The translations under genes and the position numbers were made by a program. DNA of 29,608 bases. Source: Devosia equisanguinis. GTDB lineage: Bacteria; Pseudomonadota; Alphaproteobacteria; Rhizobiales; Devosiaceae. The notes under the pieces are model-generated. The model was not told the origin of the DNA and did no database searches. It saw only the letters and a program-made list of their open reading frames with translations. Positions 14,722-23,935 of this stretch are shown here, one piece after another (the stretch's first letter is position 1; each line of letters opens with the position of its first letter). Where the stretch lies: NCBI GenBank assembly GCA_945888565.1, contig CAMDAL010000002.1, positions 1 through 29,608 of the forward strand, in the 5' to 3' direction.

Positions 14722-15732
14722 ATGGCGCGCAAAGCGGTGGCCAAGTCGGCCCAGTCCAATGTCCCCGAACTCACCAAGGAACAGGAACTCACCGCTTATC
14801 GTGAAATGCTGCTCATCCGCCGCTTCGAGGAGAAGGCCGGCCAGATGTATGGCATGGGCCTGATCGGCGGTTTCTGTCACCTCTATATCGGCCAGGAAGC
14901 GGTGGTGACCGGCATCACCATGGCGTCCAGGAAGGGAGAGGACGCCCAGATCACCGGTTACCGTGACCACGGCCACATGCTGGTGATGGGGCTCGACCCC
15001 AAGGGCGTGATGGCCGAACTCACCGGGCGCCAGGGCGGCTTGTCGAAAGGCAAGGGCGGCTCGATGCACATGTTCTCCAACGAGCATCGCTTCTACGGCG
15101 GCAACGGCATCGTCGGTGCTCAGGTATCGCTCGGTACGGGGCTGGCGTTTGCAGCAAAGTACCGTGGCGACAATACTGTCTCGATCTCGTATTTCGGCGA
15201 CGGCGCGGCCAACCAGGGCCAGGTCTACGAGAGCTTCAACATGGCCAAGCTCTGGAACCTGCCGGCAGTCTACATCATCGAGAACAATCGCTACGCCATG
15301 GGCACCTCGGTGGACCGGGCGACGGCACAGGGCGATTTCTCCAGGCGCGGCCTGTCCTTCGGCATCGACGGCGAGCAGGTCGACGGCATGGACGTCCGCC
15401 TGGTGCACGATGCGGCCAAGCGCGCCATCGAGCATGCGCGCTCCGGCAAGGGGCCGTACATCCTTGAGATGCAGACCTATCGCTATCGCGGCCATTCCAT
15501 GTCCGATCCTGCCAAGTATCGGTCGAAGGATGAAGTCGCGAGCATGCGCGCCGAGCGCGACCCGATCGAGCAGGTCAAGAACCGCATTCTCGAGAAGCGC
15601 TACGGCACCGAGGAGTGGTTCAAGGAAGTCGAGGCGGAGATTCGCGCCATCGTCACCGAGGCGGCTGATTTCGCCACGTCCGATCCCGAGCCGCCGGCGG
15701 CGGAACTGTGGACGGACATCTACGCCGCATGA
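14722..15732 (+). CDS. pdhA: Pyruvate dehydrogenase E1 component, alpha subunit
   Basis: E1-alpha (336 aa), which with E1-beta decarboxylates pyruvate using thiamine diphosphate and passes the acetyl group to the E2 lipoyl arm. The ThDP motif runs from GDG (159-161) to Asn188 in IIENN. The GGSMHMF block (112-118), the active-site region GNGIVGAQVSLGTG (127-140) and the loop TYRYRGHSMSDPAKYR are intact. The lysine-rich N-terminus (MARKAVAKSA) is typical of the alphaproteobacterial subunit. GGAG lies six bases before the ATG. The stop overlaps the start of a small membrane protein gene by four bases (ATGA), an unusual insertion before pdhB. Confidence 0.97.
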   Translation: MARKAVAKSAQSNVPELTKEQELTAYREMLLIRRFEEKAGQMYGMGLIGGFCHLYIGQEAVVTGITMASRKGEDAQITGYRDHGHMLVMGLDPKGVMAELTGRQGGLSKGKGGSMHMFSNEHRFYGGNGIVGAQVSLGTGLAFAAKYRGDNTVSISYFGDGAANQGQVYESFNMAKLWNLPAVYIIENNRYAMGTSVDRATAQGDFSRRGLSFGIDGEQVDGMDVRLVHDAAKRAIEHARSGKGPYILEMQTYRYRGHSMSDPAKYRSKDEVASMRAERDPIEQVKNRILEKRYGTEEWFKEVEAEIRAIVTEAADFATSDPEPPAAELWTDIYAA

Positions 15733-16022
15733 CGGGGGTCATCTTCACCATCGGACTGCTGGTCTGGCTGGTGGCGGCCTACGCCTTCGTGCGTATCGCG
15801 CTGAGCTTTGCCCGCGTGTGGCGGGCTGCGCCGGCCGGGCAGGGCAGCAAAGCCGCCATGGAGCTCTGGAGCCTCAATTATCCGGCGGTGCGCCAACGCG
15901 TGGACGAAACGGCGGCACCGGCAATCGACACCTTCCGCAAGAGCGTCGGGCTGTTTGCTGCCTGTGTGGGTGGGTTGATCGTCGTGGTGCTGCTCAACCT
16001 CTTCATGGGGAACGCGGCATGA
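15729..16022 (+). CDS. Small two-helix membrane protein inside the PDH operon
   Basis: A 97-aa protein with two hydrophobic segments, about residues 3-25 (VIFTIGLLVWLVAAYAF...) and about 73-92 (VGLFAACVGGLIVVVLLNLF). Between them is a hydrophilic, partly amphipathic stretch with basic and acidic residues. It starts in the ATGA overlap with pdhA, which strongly suggests coupled translation. I do not recognise a family. The layout matches that of the next gene (helix, soluble middle, helix, under 100 aa), so the two may form a pair. Its link to pyruvate dehydrogenase is positional only. Confidence 0.72.
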   Translation: MTGVIFTIGLLVWLVAAYAFVRIALSFARVWRAAPAGQGSKAAMELWSLNYPAVRQRVDETAAPAIDTFRKSVGLFAACVGGLIVVVLLNLFMGNAA

Positions 16023-16058
16023 TGGTGAAACCGGTGAATATGACGGGACGCGGCCAGC

Positions 16059-16331
16059 ATGGTGCAGGTGGACTGGCAGGTCTGGTTGCTGGCACTCGCG
16101 GTGGGTGTGCTGTTCCTCGTCTACTTCTGGTGGACCGGCGGCACGATCATCGCCAGCTTTCGCCGACTGCTGCAGATCATCGAAGACTGGCCGCAGACGC
16201 GGCGCGCCATGGTGGATGCCGAATCGCGCAGCGGCGGGCGGTATCCGCTCTGGTTCCGGCTGGCCCGCGTCGCCGTGCTGCTGGCGCTTGTCGCACTCGT
16301 CACAATCATTCTCTGGCGCCGGTTCAGCTGA
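16059..16331 (+). CDS. Second small two-helix membrane protein in the PDH operon
   Basis: A 90-aa protein with an N-terminal hydrophobic segment (about 6-25, rich in Leu, Val and Trp) and a C-terminal one (about 68-86, VAVLLALVALVTIILW). A charged middle lies between them (RRLLQIIEDWPQTRRAM, 35-51). An in-frame stop at 16041-16043 limits the start to 16059 or later. The ribosome site is weak. It lies 36 bases after the first small membrane gene and 72 before pdhB. Like its neighbour it has no recognised family. It could be a subunit partner or a membrane tether, but nothing in the sequence proves a function. Confidence 0.65.
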   Translation: MVQVDWQVWLLALAVGVLFLVYFWWTGGTIIASFRRLLQIIEDWPQTRRAMVDAESRSGGRYPLWFRLARVAVLLALVALVTIILWRRFS

Positions 16332-16403
16332 TGGCCGCGCCGGTTTGTTCTTGAAACTCGTGGGCGGCCCTGCCGCCTGATCGCCCCTCTGCGGAGCACG
16401 AAG

Positions 16404-17792
<1,389 letters not shown>

Positions 17793-17794
17793 GG

Positions 17795-18244
17795 ATGAGC
17801 ATTCCGGCCGACGACCAGAAATTCCTCGATGCTGCCTACGCGGAGGCTCAGCAGGGCCTGCGCGAGGGTGGCATTCCGATCGGTTCGGTGCTTGTCCGCA
17901 ACGGCGAGATCATCGGGCGCGGGCACAACCGGCGGGTGCAGAAGGGCGATCCGATCCTGCATGGCGAGATGGATGCGATCCAGAATGCCGGCCGGCAGCG
18001 GACGTATCGCGACGTGACGTGCTACACCACGCTGAGCCCCTGCATGATGTGCACCGGCACCATCATCCAGTTCGGAATTTCCCGCGTGGTGGTGGCAGAG
18101 AGCAAGAATTTCAAAGGCTTCCAGGATGTCATGACGCTCGCTGGCGTCGACGTGGTGGACTACCACGACGAGCGCTGCGAACACATGATGGCCGACTTCA
18201 TCGCGAAGCATCCGGAACTCTGGAACGAAGATATCGGCGAGTAA
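17795..18244 (+). CDS. Nucleoside/cytosine deaminase, yeast FCY1-like
   Basis: Zinc-dependent deaminase of the CDA superfamily, 149 aa. Zinc ligands are His56 (HGEMDA), Cys83 and Cys86 (SPCMMC), with the proton-shuttle Glu58. The sequence resembles yeast cytosine deaminase (FCY1) along its length as I recall it: YTTLSPCMMCTGTII, NFKGFQDV, VVDYHDERC, and the end WNEDIGE against WFEDIGE in yeast. Asn44, Phe106, Trp143 and Asp146 correspond to yeast substrate-pocket residues. The likely reaction is cytosine to uracil plus ammonia, though other bases are possible. It sits two bases after pdhB and six before pdhC, an odd place for pyrimidine salvage. Confidence 0.9.
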   Translation: MSIPADDQKFLDAAYAEAQQGLREGGIPIGSVLVRNGEIIGRGHNRRVQKGDPILHGEMDAIQNAGRQRTYRDVTCYTTLSPCMMCTGTIIQFGISRVVVAESKNFKGFQDVMTLAGVDVVDYHDERCEHMMADFIAKHPELWNEDIGE

Positions 18245-18250
18245 GGCACC

Positions 18251-19618
18251 ATGAGCATCAACATCACCATGCCCGCGCTCTCTCCCACGATGGAGGAGGG
18301 CAAACTCGCCAAGTGGCACGTCAAGGAGGGCGACAAGGTCTCCTCCGGCGACGTGATCGCAGAGATCGAGACCGACAAGGCGACGATGGAAGTCGAGTCG
18401 ATCGACGAGGGCATCGTCGGCAAGATCGTGGTGCCCGAGGGCACCGAAGGCGTGAAGGTCAACGCGGTGATCGCGGTGATCCTCGCCGATGGCGAGAGCG
18501 CTTCGGACATCAAGACGGATGCTCCGGCACCGGCTGCCAAGACGCCTGAGCCGGCGAAGACGGAAGCGCCGAAGGCCGAAGCGGCTCCGGCGGCCAAGAT
18601 GCCGACCGCGACGACGGGTTCGGCGGCGGCTCCGGTGCCCGCACACAAGGCGGCAGCCCCGGCTCCGGCAGCAAACGGCGCGCGCGTGTTCGCCTCGCCG
18701 CTGGCCAAGCGGCTGGCGAAGGAAGCCGGTATCGAGCTCTCCGCCATTTCCGGTTCGGGTCCGCATGGGCGCGTGGTGAAATCGGACGTCGAGGGTGCGA
18801 AGTCGGGCAAGACGCCGCTGAAGGCAGCGCCGGCAGCGGCTGCTGCGGCGCCGTCGGGTGGTGCGGCCGTTGCTGGTGGCATGACCCGGGCGCAGGTGCT
18901 CGCGCTCTACCCCGAGGGTAGCTACGAGCTGGTGCCGAATGACGGCATGCGCAAGGTGGTGGCGGCGCGGCTTACCGAAGCGAAGCAGACCATCCCGCAT
19001 TTCTACCTGACGCTCGACTGCAAGATCGACGCGCTGCTGTCGGCACGCGAGCAGATCAATGCGGCCGCGCCGCTCAAGGACGGCAAGCCGACCTACAAGC
19101 TCTCGGTCAACGACTTAGTCATGAAGGCATGGGCGGCGGCGCTGATGAAGGTGCCGGCGGGCAATGCGACCTGGGCCGGGGACGCGATCCTCTACCACAA
19201 GCACGCCGACGTAGCGGTGGCGGTGTCGGTGCCGGGCGGGCTGTTCACCCCGGTGGTGAAGGCGTGCGATACCAAGTCGCTGCGCCAGATCTCCGAAGAG
19301 GTGAAGGACCTTGCCGGCCGGGCGCGCAACAAGAAGCTGGCGCCGCACGAGTACCAGGGCGGGTCGAGCTCCGTGTCCAACCTCGGCATGTTCGGCATCA
19401 AGGAATTCGCCGCGGTGATCAACCCGCCGCACGGCACCATCCTCGCGGTGGGCGCCGGCGAAGAGCGGGTCTATGCGGACAAGGGCCAGGTGAAGGTCGC
19501 GACCTTCATGACGGTGACGCTGAGCGTCGATCACCGCTCGGTAGACGGGGCGCTGGGCGCCGAACTGCTGGCGGCGTTCAAGGGCCTGATCGAAAACCCG
19601 GTGATGATGCTGGCGTAG
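18251..19618 (+). CDS. pdhC: Dihydrolipoamide acetyltransferase, PDH E2 component
   Basis: E2 core subunit of 455 aa that moves the acetyl group from its lipoyl arm to CoA. Domains in order: one lipoyl domain (1-80, Lys43 in EIETDKATMEVES), an Ala/Pro/Lys-rich linker (about 85-143), a peripheral-subunit-binding domain (about 146-180, VFASPLAKRLAKEAG... GRVVKSDV), a second flexible Ala-rich linker, then the catalytic domain (about 225-455). Catalytic His428 and Asp432 are in DHRSVDGA. Length is normal for alphaproteobacterial E2 with one lipoyl domain. It follows the deaminase gene by six bases. Confidence 0.97.
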   Translation: MSINITMPALSPTMEEGKLAKWHVKEGDKVSSGDVIAEIETDKATMEVESIDEGIVGKIVVPEGTEGVKVNAVIAVILADGESASDIKTDAPAPAAKTPEPAKTEAPKAEAAPAAKMPTATTGSAAAPVPAHKAAAPAPAANGARVFASPLAKRLAKEAGIELSAISGSGPHGRVVKSDVEGAKSGKTPLKAAPAAAAAAPSGGAAVAGGMTRAQVLALYPEGSYELVPNDGMRKVVAARLTEAKQTIPHFYLTLDCKIDALLSAREQINAAAPLKDGKPTYKLSVNDLVMKAWAAALMKVPAGNATWAGDAILYHKHADVAVAVSVPGGLFTPVVKACDTKSLRQISEEVKDLAGRARNKKLAPHEYQGGSSSVSNLGMFGIKEFAAVINPPHGTILAVGAGEERVYADKGQVKVATFMTVTLSVDHRSVDGALGAELLAAFKGLIENPVMMLA

Positions 19619-19637
19619 CTGCTGGCTGGAGGCTTCC

Positions 19638-20285
19638 GTGAAGACCATTCTCGCTTACGGCGACAGCCTGACCTATGGGGCCAATCCGATCCCGGGCGGG
19701 CCGCGGCATGCCTATGAGGATCGCTGGCCGACGGCGCTGGAGCAGGGGCTCGGTGGCGCGGCGCGGGTGATTGCCGAGGGGCTGGGCGGGCGCACGACGG
19801 TGCATGACGACTGGTTCGCCAGTGCCGACCGGAATGGCGCCCGGGTGCTGCCGACGCTGCTCGAGAGCCATTCGCCGCTCGACCTGATCGTCATCATGCT
19901 GGGCACCAACGACATCAAGCCGTTCCATGGCCGGACTGCCAATGAGGCGGGGCGCGGCATGGCGCGGCTGGTGCAGATCATCCGCGGGCACTATGCCGGG
20001 CGGATGCAGGCGGAGCCGCAGATCATCCTCGTGTCGCCGCCGCCGATCATCCTCGGCGACTGGGCGGACATGATGGACCATTTCGGCCCGCACGAGGCGA
20101 TCGCGACCTCGGTGAACTTCGCCGCCGAGTACAAGAAGCGGGCGGACGAGCAGAAGGTGCATTTCTTCGATGCCGGCATGGTGGCGAAGACGTCGAAGGC
20201 CGACGGCATCCACCTCGACCCGGCGAACACCCGGGCCATCGGGGCCGGGCTGGTGCCATTGGTGAAGCAGGTGCTGGGGCTTTGA
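19638..20285 (+). CDS. SGNH/GDSL-family hydrolase (arylesterase/lysophospholipase-like)
   Basis: SGNH hydrolase of 215 aa starting at GTG with CTGGAGG just upstream. Block I is AYGDSLTYG with nucleophile Ser10. Block III is GTNDIK with Asn91 (89-94). Block V is DGIHLD with Asp189 and His192. It resembles the arylesterase/TesA-like group, which cleaves esters or thioesters. No signal peptide is seen, so the enzyme is probably cytoplasmic. The gene lies 19 bases after pdhC and overlaps the GNAT gene by four bases (TTGA), so it appears to be part of the same transcript. The substrate is unknown; an acyl-CoA or acetylated compound would fit the setting but is speculation. Confidence 0.88.
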   Translation: MKTILAYGDSLTYGANPIPGGPRHAYEDRWPTALEQGLGGAARVIAEGLGGRTTVHDDWFASADRNGARVLPTLLESHSPLDLIVIMLGTNDIKPFHGRTANEAGRGMARLVQIIRGHYAGRMQAEPQIILVSPPPIILGDWADMMDHFGPHEAIATSVNFAAEYKKRADEQKVHFFDAGMVAKTSKADGIHLDPANTRAIGAGLVPLVKQVLGL

Positions 20286-20875
20286 CCGCCCCGATCACCA
20301 TTCGGCCGGCGACCAAGGCTGATGCGGCCGAGGTGGCGTTGCTGGTCAACATCGCGACGCATGGTGGCATCCGGACGGGGTGGGAGCATGACGAGCGGGC
20401 GAAGGGCACTTATGATCCGCTCGAGGTCGGGCGGCTCGATATGCTGGACGAGACCAGCGAGATGAACTGGTGCAACGCCACGATGGCGGAGAGCGACGGC
20501 GAGATCGTCGGCATGCTGCTTGGCTATCCCGAGCCCGACGCGATGGGGCCGTTTCCGGGCAACCTGCCGGGGTTCCTGGTGCCGATCGTCGAGCTGGAGT
20601 GGCTGTCGGCCGGGCAGTGGTTCATTTCGATGCTCGGCGTGCATGTGCCGTGGCGTGGTCACGGCGTCGGCGGCCAGTTGCTGGCGCTGGCCGAAGAGAA
20701 GCGGGCCGAGACCGGGCGGCGCGGGCTGGCGCTGATCGTCGAGGACAAGAATGCGGGCGCGCGCGCCCTCTATGAACGCATGGGTTTTGCGGTGACGGCC
20801 TCGCGGCCGATGCGGCATTACCCCGACGGAACGCAGCCGGGCAAGGACTGGCTCCTGATGGTGAAGGAACACTGA
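20282..20875 (+). CDS. GNAT-family N-acetyltransferase
   Basis: GCN5-related acetyltransferase of 197 aa that would move acetyl from acetyl-CoA to an amine. The N-terminal ITIRPATKADAAEV is a typical GNAT start. Motif A is LGVHVPWRGHGVGGQLL, with the acetyl-CoA loop RGHGVG at 125-130. Motif B is NAGARALYERMGF (157-169). The start is TTG 20282 inside the TTGA overlap with the SGNH gene; the next ATG would remove the first strand and helix. The end is one base before the lpd start codon. Placement next to the enzyme complex that makes acetyl-CoA is notable. The acceptor (protein, small amine or antibiotic) is unknown. Confidence 0.85.
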   Translation: MTAPITIRPATKADAAEVALLVNIATHGGIRTGWEHDERAKGTYDPLEVGRLDMLDETSEMNWCNATMAESDGEIVGMLLGYPEPDAMGPFPGNLPGFLVPIVELEWLSAGQWFISMLGVHVPWRGHGVGGQLLALAEEKRAETGRRGLALIVEDKNAGARALYERMGFAVTASRPMRHYPDGTQPGKDWLLMVKEH

Positions 20876-20876
20876 G

Positions 20877-22319
20877 ATGGCTGACCAATACGACCTGATC
20901 GTTGTCGGCGCCGGCCCCGGCGGCTACATCGCGGCGATCCGCGCGGCGCAGCTGGGGATGAAGACCGCCATCGTCGAGCGCGAGCACATGGCCGGTATCT
21001 GCTCGAACTGGGGCTGTATTCCGACCAAGGCATTGCTCCGCACTGCCGAAGTGTATGGCCACATGAGCCACGCCAAGGATTACGGCTTGACAGCAGACCA
21101 GTTCGGCTTCGACCTCGACGCTGTCGTCAAGCGCTCGCGCGGCATCGCCAACCAGATGAACAACGGCGTGCAGTTCTTGATGAAGAAGAACAAGGTCGAC
21201 ATCATCTGGGGCGAGGCGGTGCTGACCTCGCCCACTGAGATCAAGGTGGCGCCGACCAAAAAGAAGATCGTCGAGCCGCAGGGACCGATCCCCAAGAATG
21301 CGCTGGGCGAGGGCACCTACAAGGCCAAGAACATCATCATCGCCACCGGCGCGCGGCCGCGCGTGCTGCCGGGCATCGAGCCCGATGGCGAAAAGATCTG
21401 GACGTATTTCGAGGCGATGAAGCCGGCGCAGTTCCCAAAATCGCTGGTCATCATGGGCTCGGGCGCCATCGGCATGGAGTTCGCAAGCTTCTACCGCTCG
21501 ATGGGCGCGGAGGTGACGGTGGTGGAGCTGCTGCCGACGATCCTGCCGGTCGAGGATGCCGAGATCGCCGCGCATGTGAAGAAGCGGTTCGAGAAGCGTG
21601 GCATCAAGATCATCACCGATGCGAAGGTGACGAAGGTCGACAAGGCCAAGGACGGCATCGTCGCCCATATCGAGCCCAAGACCGGCGAGACGTCGCAGAT
21701 TGCGGCCGACGCGCTGATTTCGGCGGTGGGCGTGCAGTGCAACTCCGAGAATTTGGGGCTGGAAGCGCTGGGCGTGAAGATCGACCGCGGCGCGATTGCC
21801 ATCGACCACTACGGGCGCACCAACGTGCCGACGATCTGGGCCATCGGCGATGTGGCAGGGCCGCCGATGCTGGCGCACAAGGCCGAGCATGAGGCGGTGA
21901 TTACCGTCGAGACCATTGCCGGGCTCAAGGGCGTGCACGGGCTGAACAAGCTGCAGGTGCCGGGCTGCACCTATTGCGAGCCGCAGATCGCCAGCGTCGG
22001 GCTGACCGAGGCCAAGGCCAAGGAAGCCGGGCGCGAGATCAAGGTCGGCCGCTTCCCGTTCATCGGCAACGGCAAGGCGATCGCGCTGGGCGAGCCGGAA
22101 GGCCTGGTAAAGACCATCTTCGATGCCAAGACCGGCGAACTGCTGGGCGCGCACATGGTGGGTGCCGAAGTGACCGAACTGATCCAGGGTTTTGTCGTGG
22201 CCATGGGCCTCGAGACCACCGAGGAAGACCTGATGCACACCATCTTCCCGCACCCGACGCTCAGCGAGACGATGAAGGAATCCGTCCTCGACGCCTACGG
22301 TCGTGCGTTGAACATGTGA
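20877..22319 (+). CDS. lpdA: Dihydrolipoamide dehydrogenase, PDH E3 component
   Basis: FAD-dependent E3 (480 aa) that reoxidises dihydrolipoyl groups with NAD+. The FAD motif is VVGAGPGGYIAA (9-20). The redox disulfide is Cys42/Cys47 in ICSNWGCIPTK. The NAD motif is MGSGAIGMEFASFYRSMGAE. The C-terminal catalytic pair is His459 and Glu464 in FPHPTLSE. The usual GGTCLNVGC is replaced by AGICSNWGC, a variant known in PDH-linked E3 of alphaproteobacteria. The start follows the GNAT stop by one base, so translation is likely coupled. Its position after pdhC suggests it serves PDH. Confidence 0.96.
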   Translation: MADQYDLIVVGAGPGGYIAAIRAAQLGMKTAIVEREHMAGICSNWGCIPTKALLRTAEVYGHMSHAKDYGLTADQFGFDLDAVVKRSRGIANQMNNGVQFLMKKNKVDIIWGEAVLTSPTEIKVAPTKKKIVEPQGPIPKNALGEGTYKAKNIIIATGARPRVLPGIEPDGEKIWTYFEAMKPAQFPKSLVIMGSGAIGMEFASFYRSMGAEVTVVELLPTILPVEDAEIAAHVKKRFEKRGIKIITDAKVTKVDKAKDGIVAHIEPKTGETSQIAADALISAVGVQCNSENLGLEALGVKIDRGAIAIDHYGRTNVPTIWAIGDVAGPPMLAHKAEHEAVITVETIAGLKGVHGLNKLQVPGCTYCEPQIASVGLTEAKAKEAGREIKVGRFPFIGNGKAIALGEPEGLVKTIFDAKTGELLGAHMVGAEVTELIQGFVVAMGLETTEEDLMHTIFPHPTLSETMKESVLDAYGRALNM

Positions 22320-22329
22320 GGACGAACCC

Positions 22330-22614
22330 ATGATCCCTCCCGCCGATATCCCCGGCTTGCCGAACAATCTCACCCCGATCATCGTGTTCCTCGTAATCGG
22401 GCTGGTTGCCGGCTGGCTGGCAAGCCTGGTGCTCGGGGGTGGCGGGTTGCTGCGCAACCTGATCGTCGGGGTGATCGGCTCGTTAATCGGCGGCTATGTG
22501 CTGAACCTCGCTGGGGTGACGCTGCCGATCGACAATGTGTGGGTCAGCAGCATCGTGACCGCGACGATCGGGGCGCTGCTGGTCATCGTGGTGGCGCGGG
22601 TCGTCGCCAAGTAG
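22330..22614 (+). CDS. YeaQ/YmgE/GlsB-family small membrane protein
   Basis: A 94-aa hydrophobic protein of the GlsB/YeaQ/YmgE (transglycosylase-associated) family. Three hydrophobic segments are visible at about 15-37, 43-62 and 72-92. The signature FLVIGLVAGWLASLVLGGGG (20-39) matches the family. Members are often stress-induced; their molecular function is not established. It starts ten bases after lpd and is followed by a paralogue with the same signature. Confidence 0.85.
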   Translation: MIPPADIPGLPNNLTPIIVFLVIGLVAGWLASLVLGGGGLLRNLIVGVIGSLIGGYVLNLAGVTLPIDNVWVSSIVTATIGALLVIVVARVVAK

Positions 22615-22619
22615 CGGGG

Positions 22620-22648
22620 TTGAACCTGGCATGCCCAATCGCGATATG
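22620..22648 (+). promoter_or_regulatory. Candidate promoter between the two YeaQ-like genes
   Basis: TTGAAC at 22620-22625 and GATATG at 22643-22648 are separated by 17 bases, in the 97-base gap between the paralogues. It could give the second gene and lipA their own transcript. This is a weak match by eye. Confidence 0.25.
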
Positions 22649-22711
22649 CCGCGACAGGGCAAACAGGGGTAGACGATGGGCATTCCGCAGAAAGTTGAGG
22701 GAGAGGTCGCT

Positions 22712-22969
22712 ATGGGTCGTATGGATACGCGTTCGCTGGTGATTTTCCTGGTGATCGGCCTCGTGGCTGGCTTTCTGGCCAGTCTGGTGGTCGGGGGCGG
22801 CGGACTGATCACCTACCTGATCAGCGGTGTGATCGGCGCCTTCGTGGGCGGCTGGTTATTCTCGGCGCTGAAGATCAATCTCAATCTCAATCCGCTGCTC
22901 GTCCAGATCATCACGTCGACGGTGGGCGCCATCATCGTCGTCATCATTGCCCGGTTGATTGCCGGCTAG
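22712..22969 (+). CDS. YeaQ/YmgE/GlsB-family small membrane protein, second copy
   Basis: An 85-aa paralogue of the preceding protein. Hydrophobic segments lie at about 9-29, 31-52 and 63-83, and FLVIGLVAGFLASLVVGGGG (12-31) matches the upstream copy almost residue for residue. The start at 22712 is chosen because the purine-rich GAGGGAGAGG ends five bases before it; the frame is open to an earlier ATG at 22676, but that lacks a ribosome site and would add 12 unconserved residues. It ends nine bases before lipA. Confidence 0.82.
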   Translation: MGRMDTRSLVIFLVIGLVAGFLASLVVGGGGLITYLISGVIGAFVGGWLFSALKINLNLNPLLVQIITSTVGAIIVVIIARLIAG

Positions 22970-22978
22970 GATTTTCCC

Positions 22979-23935
22979 TTGGTCACACTGATCGACAGCA
23001 CCGATACCCGCCCGCGGCATCCCGAGAAGGCCAACCGGCCCGAGCACGAGATGCTGCGCAAGCCGGACTGGATCCGGGTGAAGGCGCCGGGCTCTCCCAT
23101 CTACAAGGAGACCCAGCAGATCGTGCGCGAGAACGGCCTCGTCACGGTGTGCGAGGAAGCGGGCTGTCCGAACATCGGCGAGTGCTGGAGCAAGAAGCAC
23201 GCGACCATGATGATCATGGGCGAGATCTGCACCCGCGCCTGCGCCTTTTGCAACGTGCGCACCGGGCTGCCGACGGCGCTCGACCCGAACGAACCCGAGA
23301 ACGTCGCCATAGCGGTCGAGAAGCTCGGGTTGGCGCATGTGGTGATCACGTCGGTCGATCGCGACGACCTGCCCGATGGCGGGGCGGAGCATTTCGCTCA
23401 GGTGATCCGGGCGATCCGCCGGCGGACACCGAAGACCACGATCGAGATTTTGACTCCGGACTTCCTCCGCAAGGAGGGGGCGCTCGAGGTGGTCGTCGCG
23501 GCGAAGCCCGACGTCTTCAACCACAACCTCGAGACGGTGCCGTCGAAGTACCTCAAGGTGCGTCCGGGGGCGCGCTACTTCCACTCGATCCGGCTGTTGC
23601 AGCGGGTGAAGGAACTCGATCCGACGATGTTCACCAAGTCCGGCATCATGGTCGGGCTCGGCGAGGAGCGGAACGAGGTGCTGCAGCTGATGGACGACCT
23701 GCGCTCGGCCGACGTCGACTTCCTCACCATCGGACAGTACCTGGCGCCGACCAAGCGGCACATCGCGGTCAACCGCTTCGTGACGCCCGAGGAGTTCAAG
23801 TCCTACGCCACCGTCGCGACCACCAAGGGCTTCCTGCTGGTTTCGTCCAGCCCGCTGACCCGCTCGTCGCATCACGCCGGCGAAGATTTCGCGCAGTTGC
23901 GCGCCAACCGGATGGCCAAGCTCGCCCATGCCTGA
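22979..23935 (+). CDS. lipA: Lipoyl synthase
   Basis: Radical-SAM enzyme of 318 aa that inserts two sulfurs into protein-bound octanoyl groups, making the lipoyl cofactor needed by pdhB and pdhC upstream. Auxiliary cluster ligands are Cys58, Cys63 and Cys69 (CEEAGCPNIGEC). The radical-SAM cluster ligands are Cys84, Cys88 and Cys91 (CTRACAFC). The C-terminal RSSHHAGE provides the conserved Ser ligand. The start is TTG 22979 with AGGA upstream; the resulting N-terminus, with RHPEKA, fits alphaproteobacterial LipA, while the next ATG would remove 24 residues. It overlaps the next gene by eight bases. Confidence 0.97.
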   Translation: MVTLIDSTDTRPRHPEKANRPEHEMLRKPDWIRVKAPGSPIYKETQQIVRENGLVTVCEEAGCPNIGECWSKKHATMMIMGEICTRACAFCNVRTGLPTALDPNEPENVAIAVEKLGLAHVVITSVDRDDLPDGGAEHFAQVIRAIRRRTPKTTIEILTPDFLRKEGALEVVVAAKPDVFNHNLETVPSKYLKVRPGARYFHSIRLLQRVKELDPTMFTKSGIMVGLGEERNEVLQLMDDLRSADVDFLTIGQYLAPTKRHIAVNRFVTPEEFKSYATVATTKGFLLVSSSPLTRSSHHAGEDFAQLRANRMAKLAHA

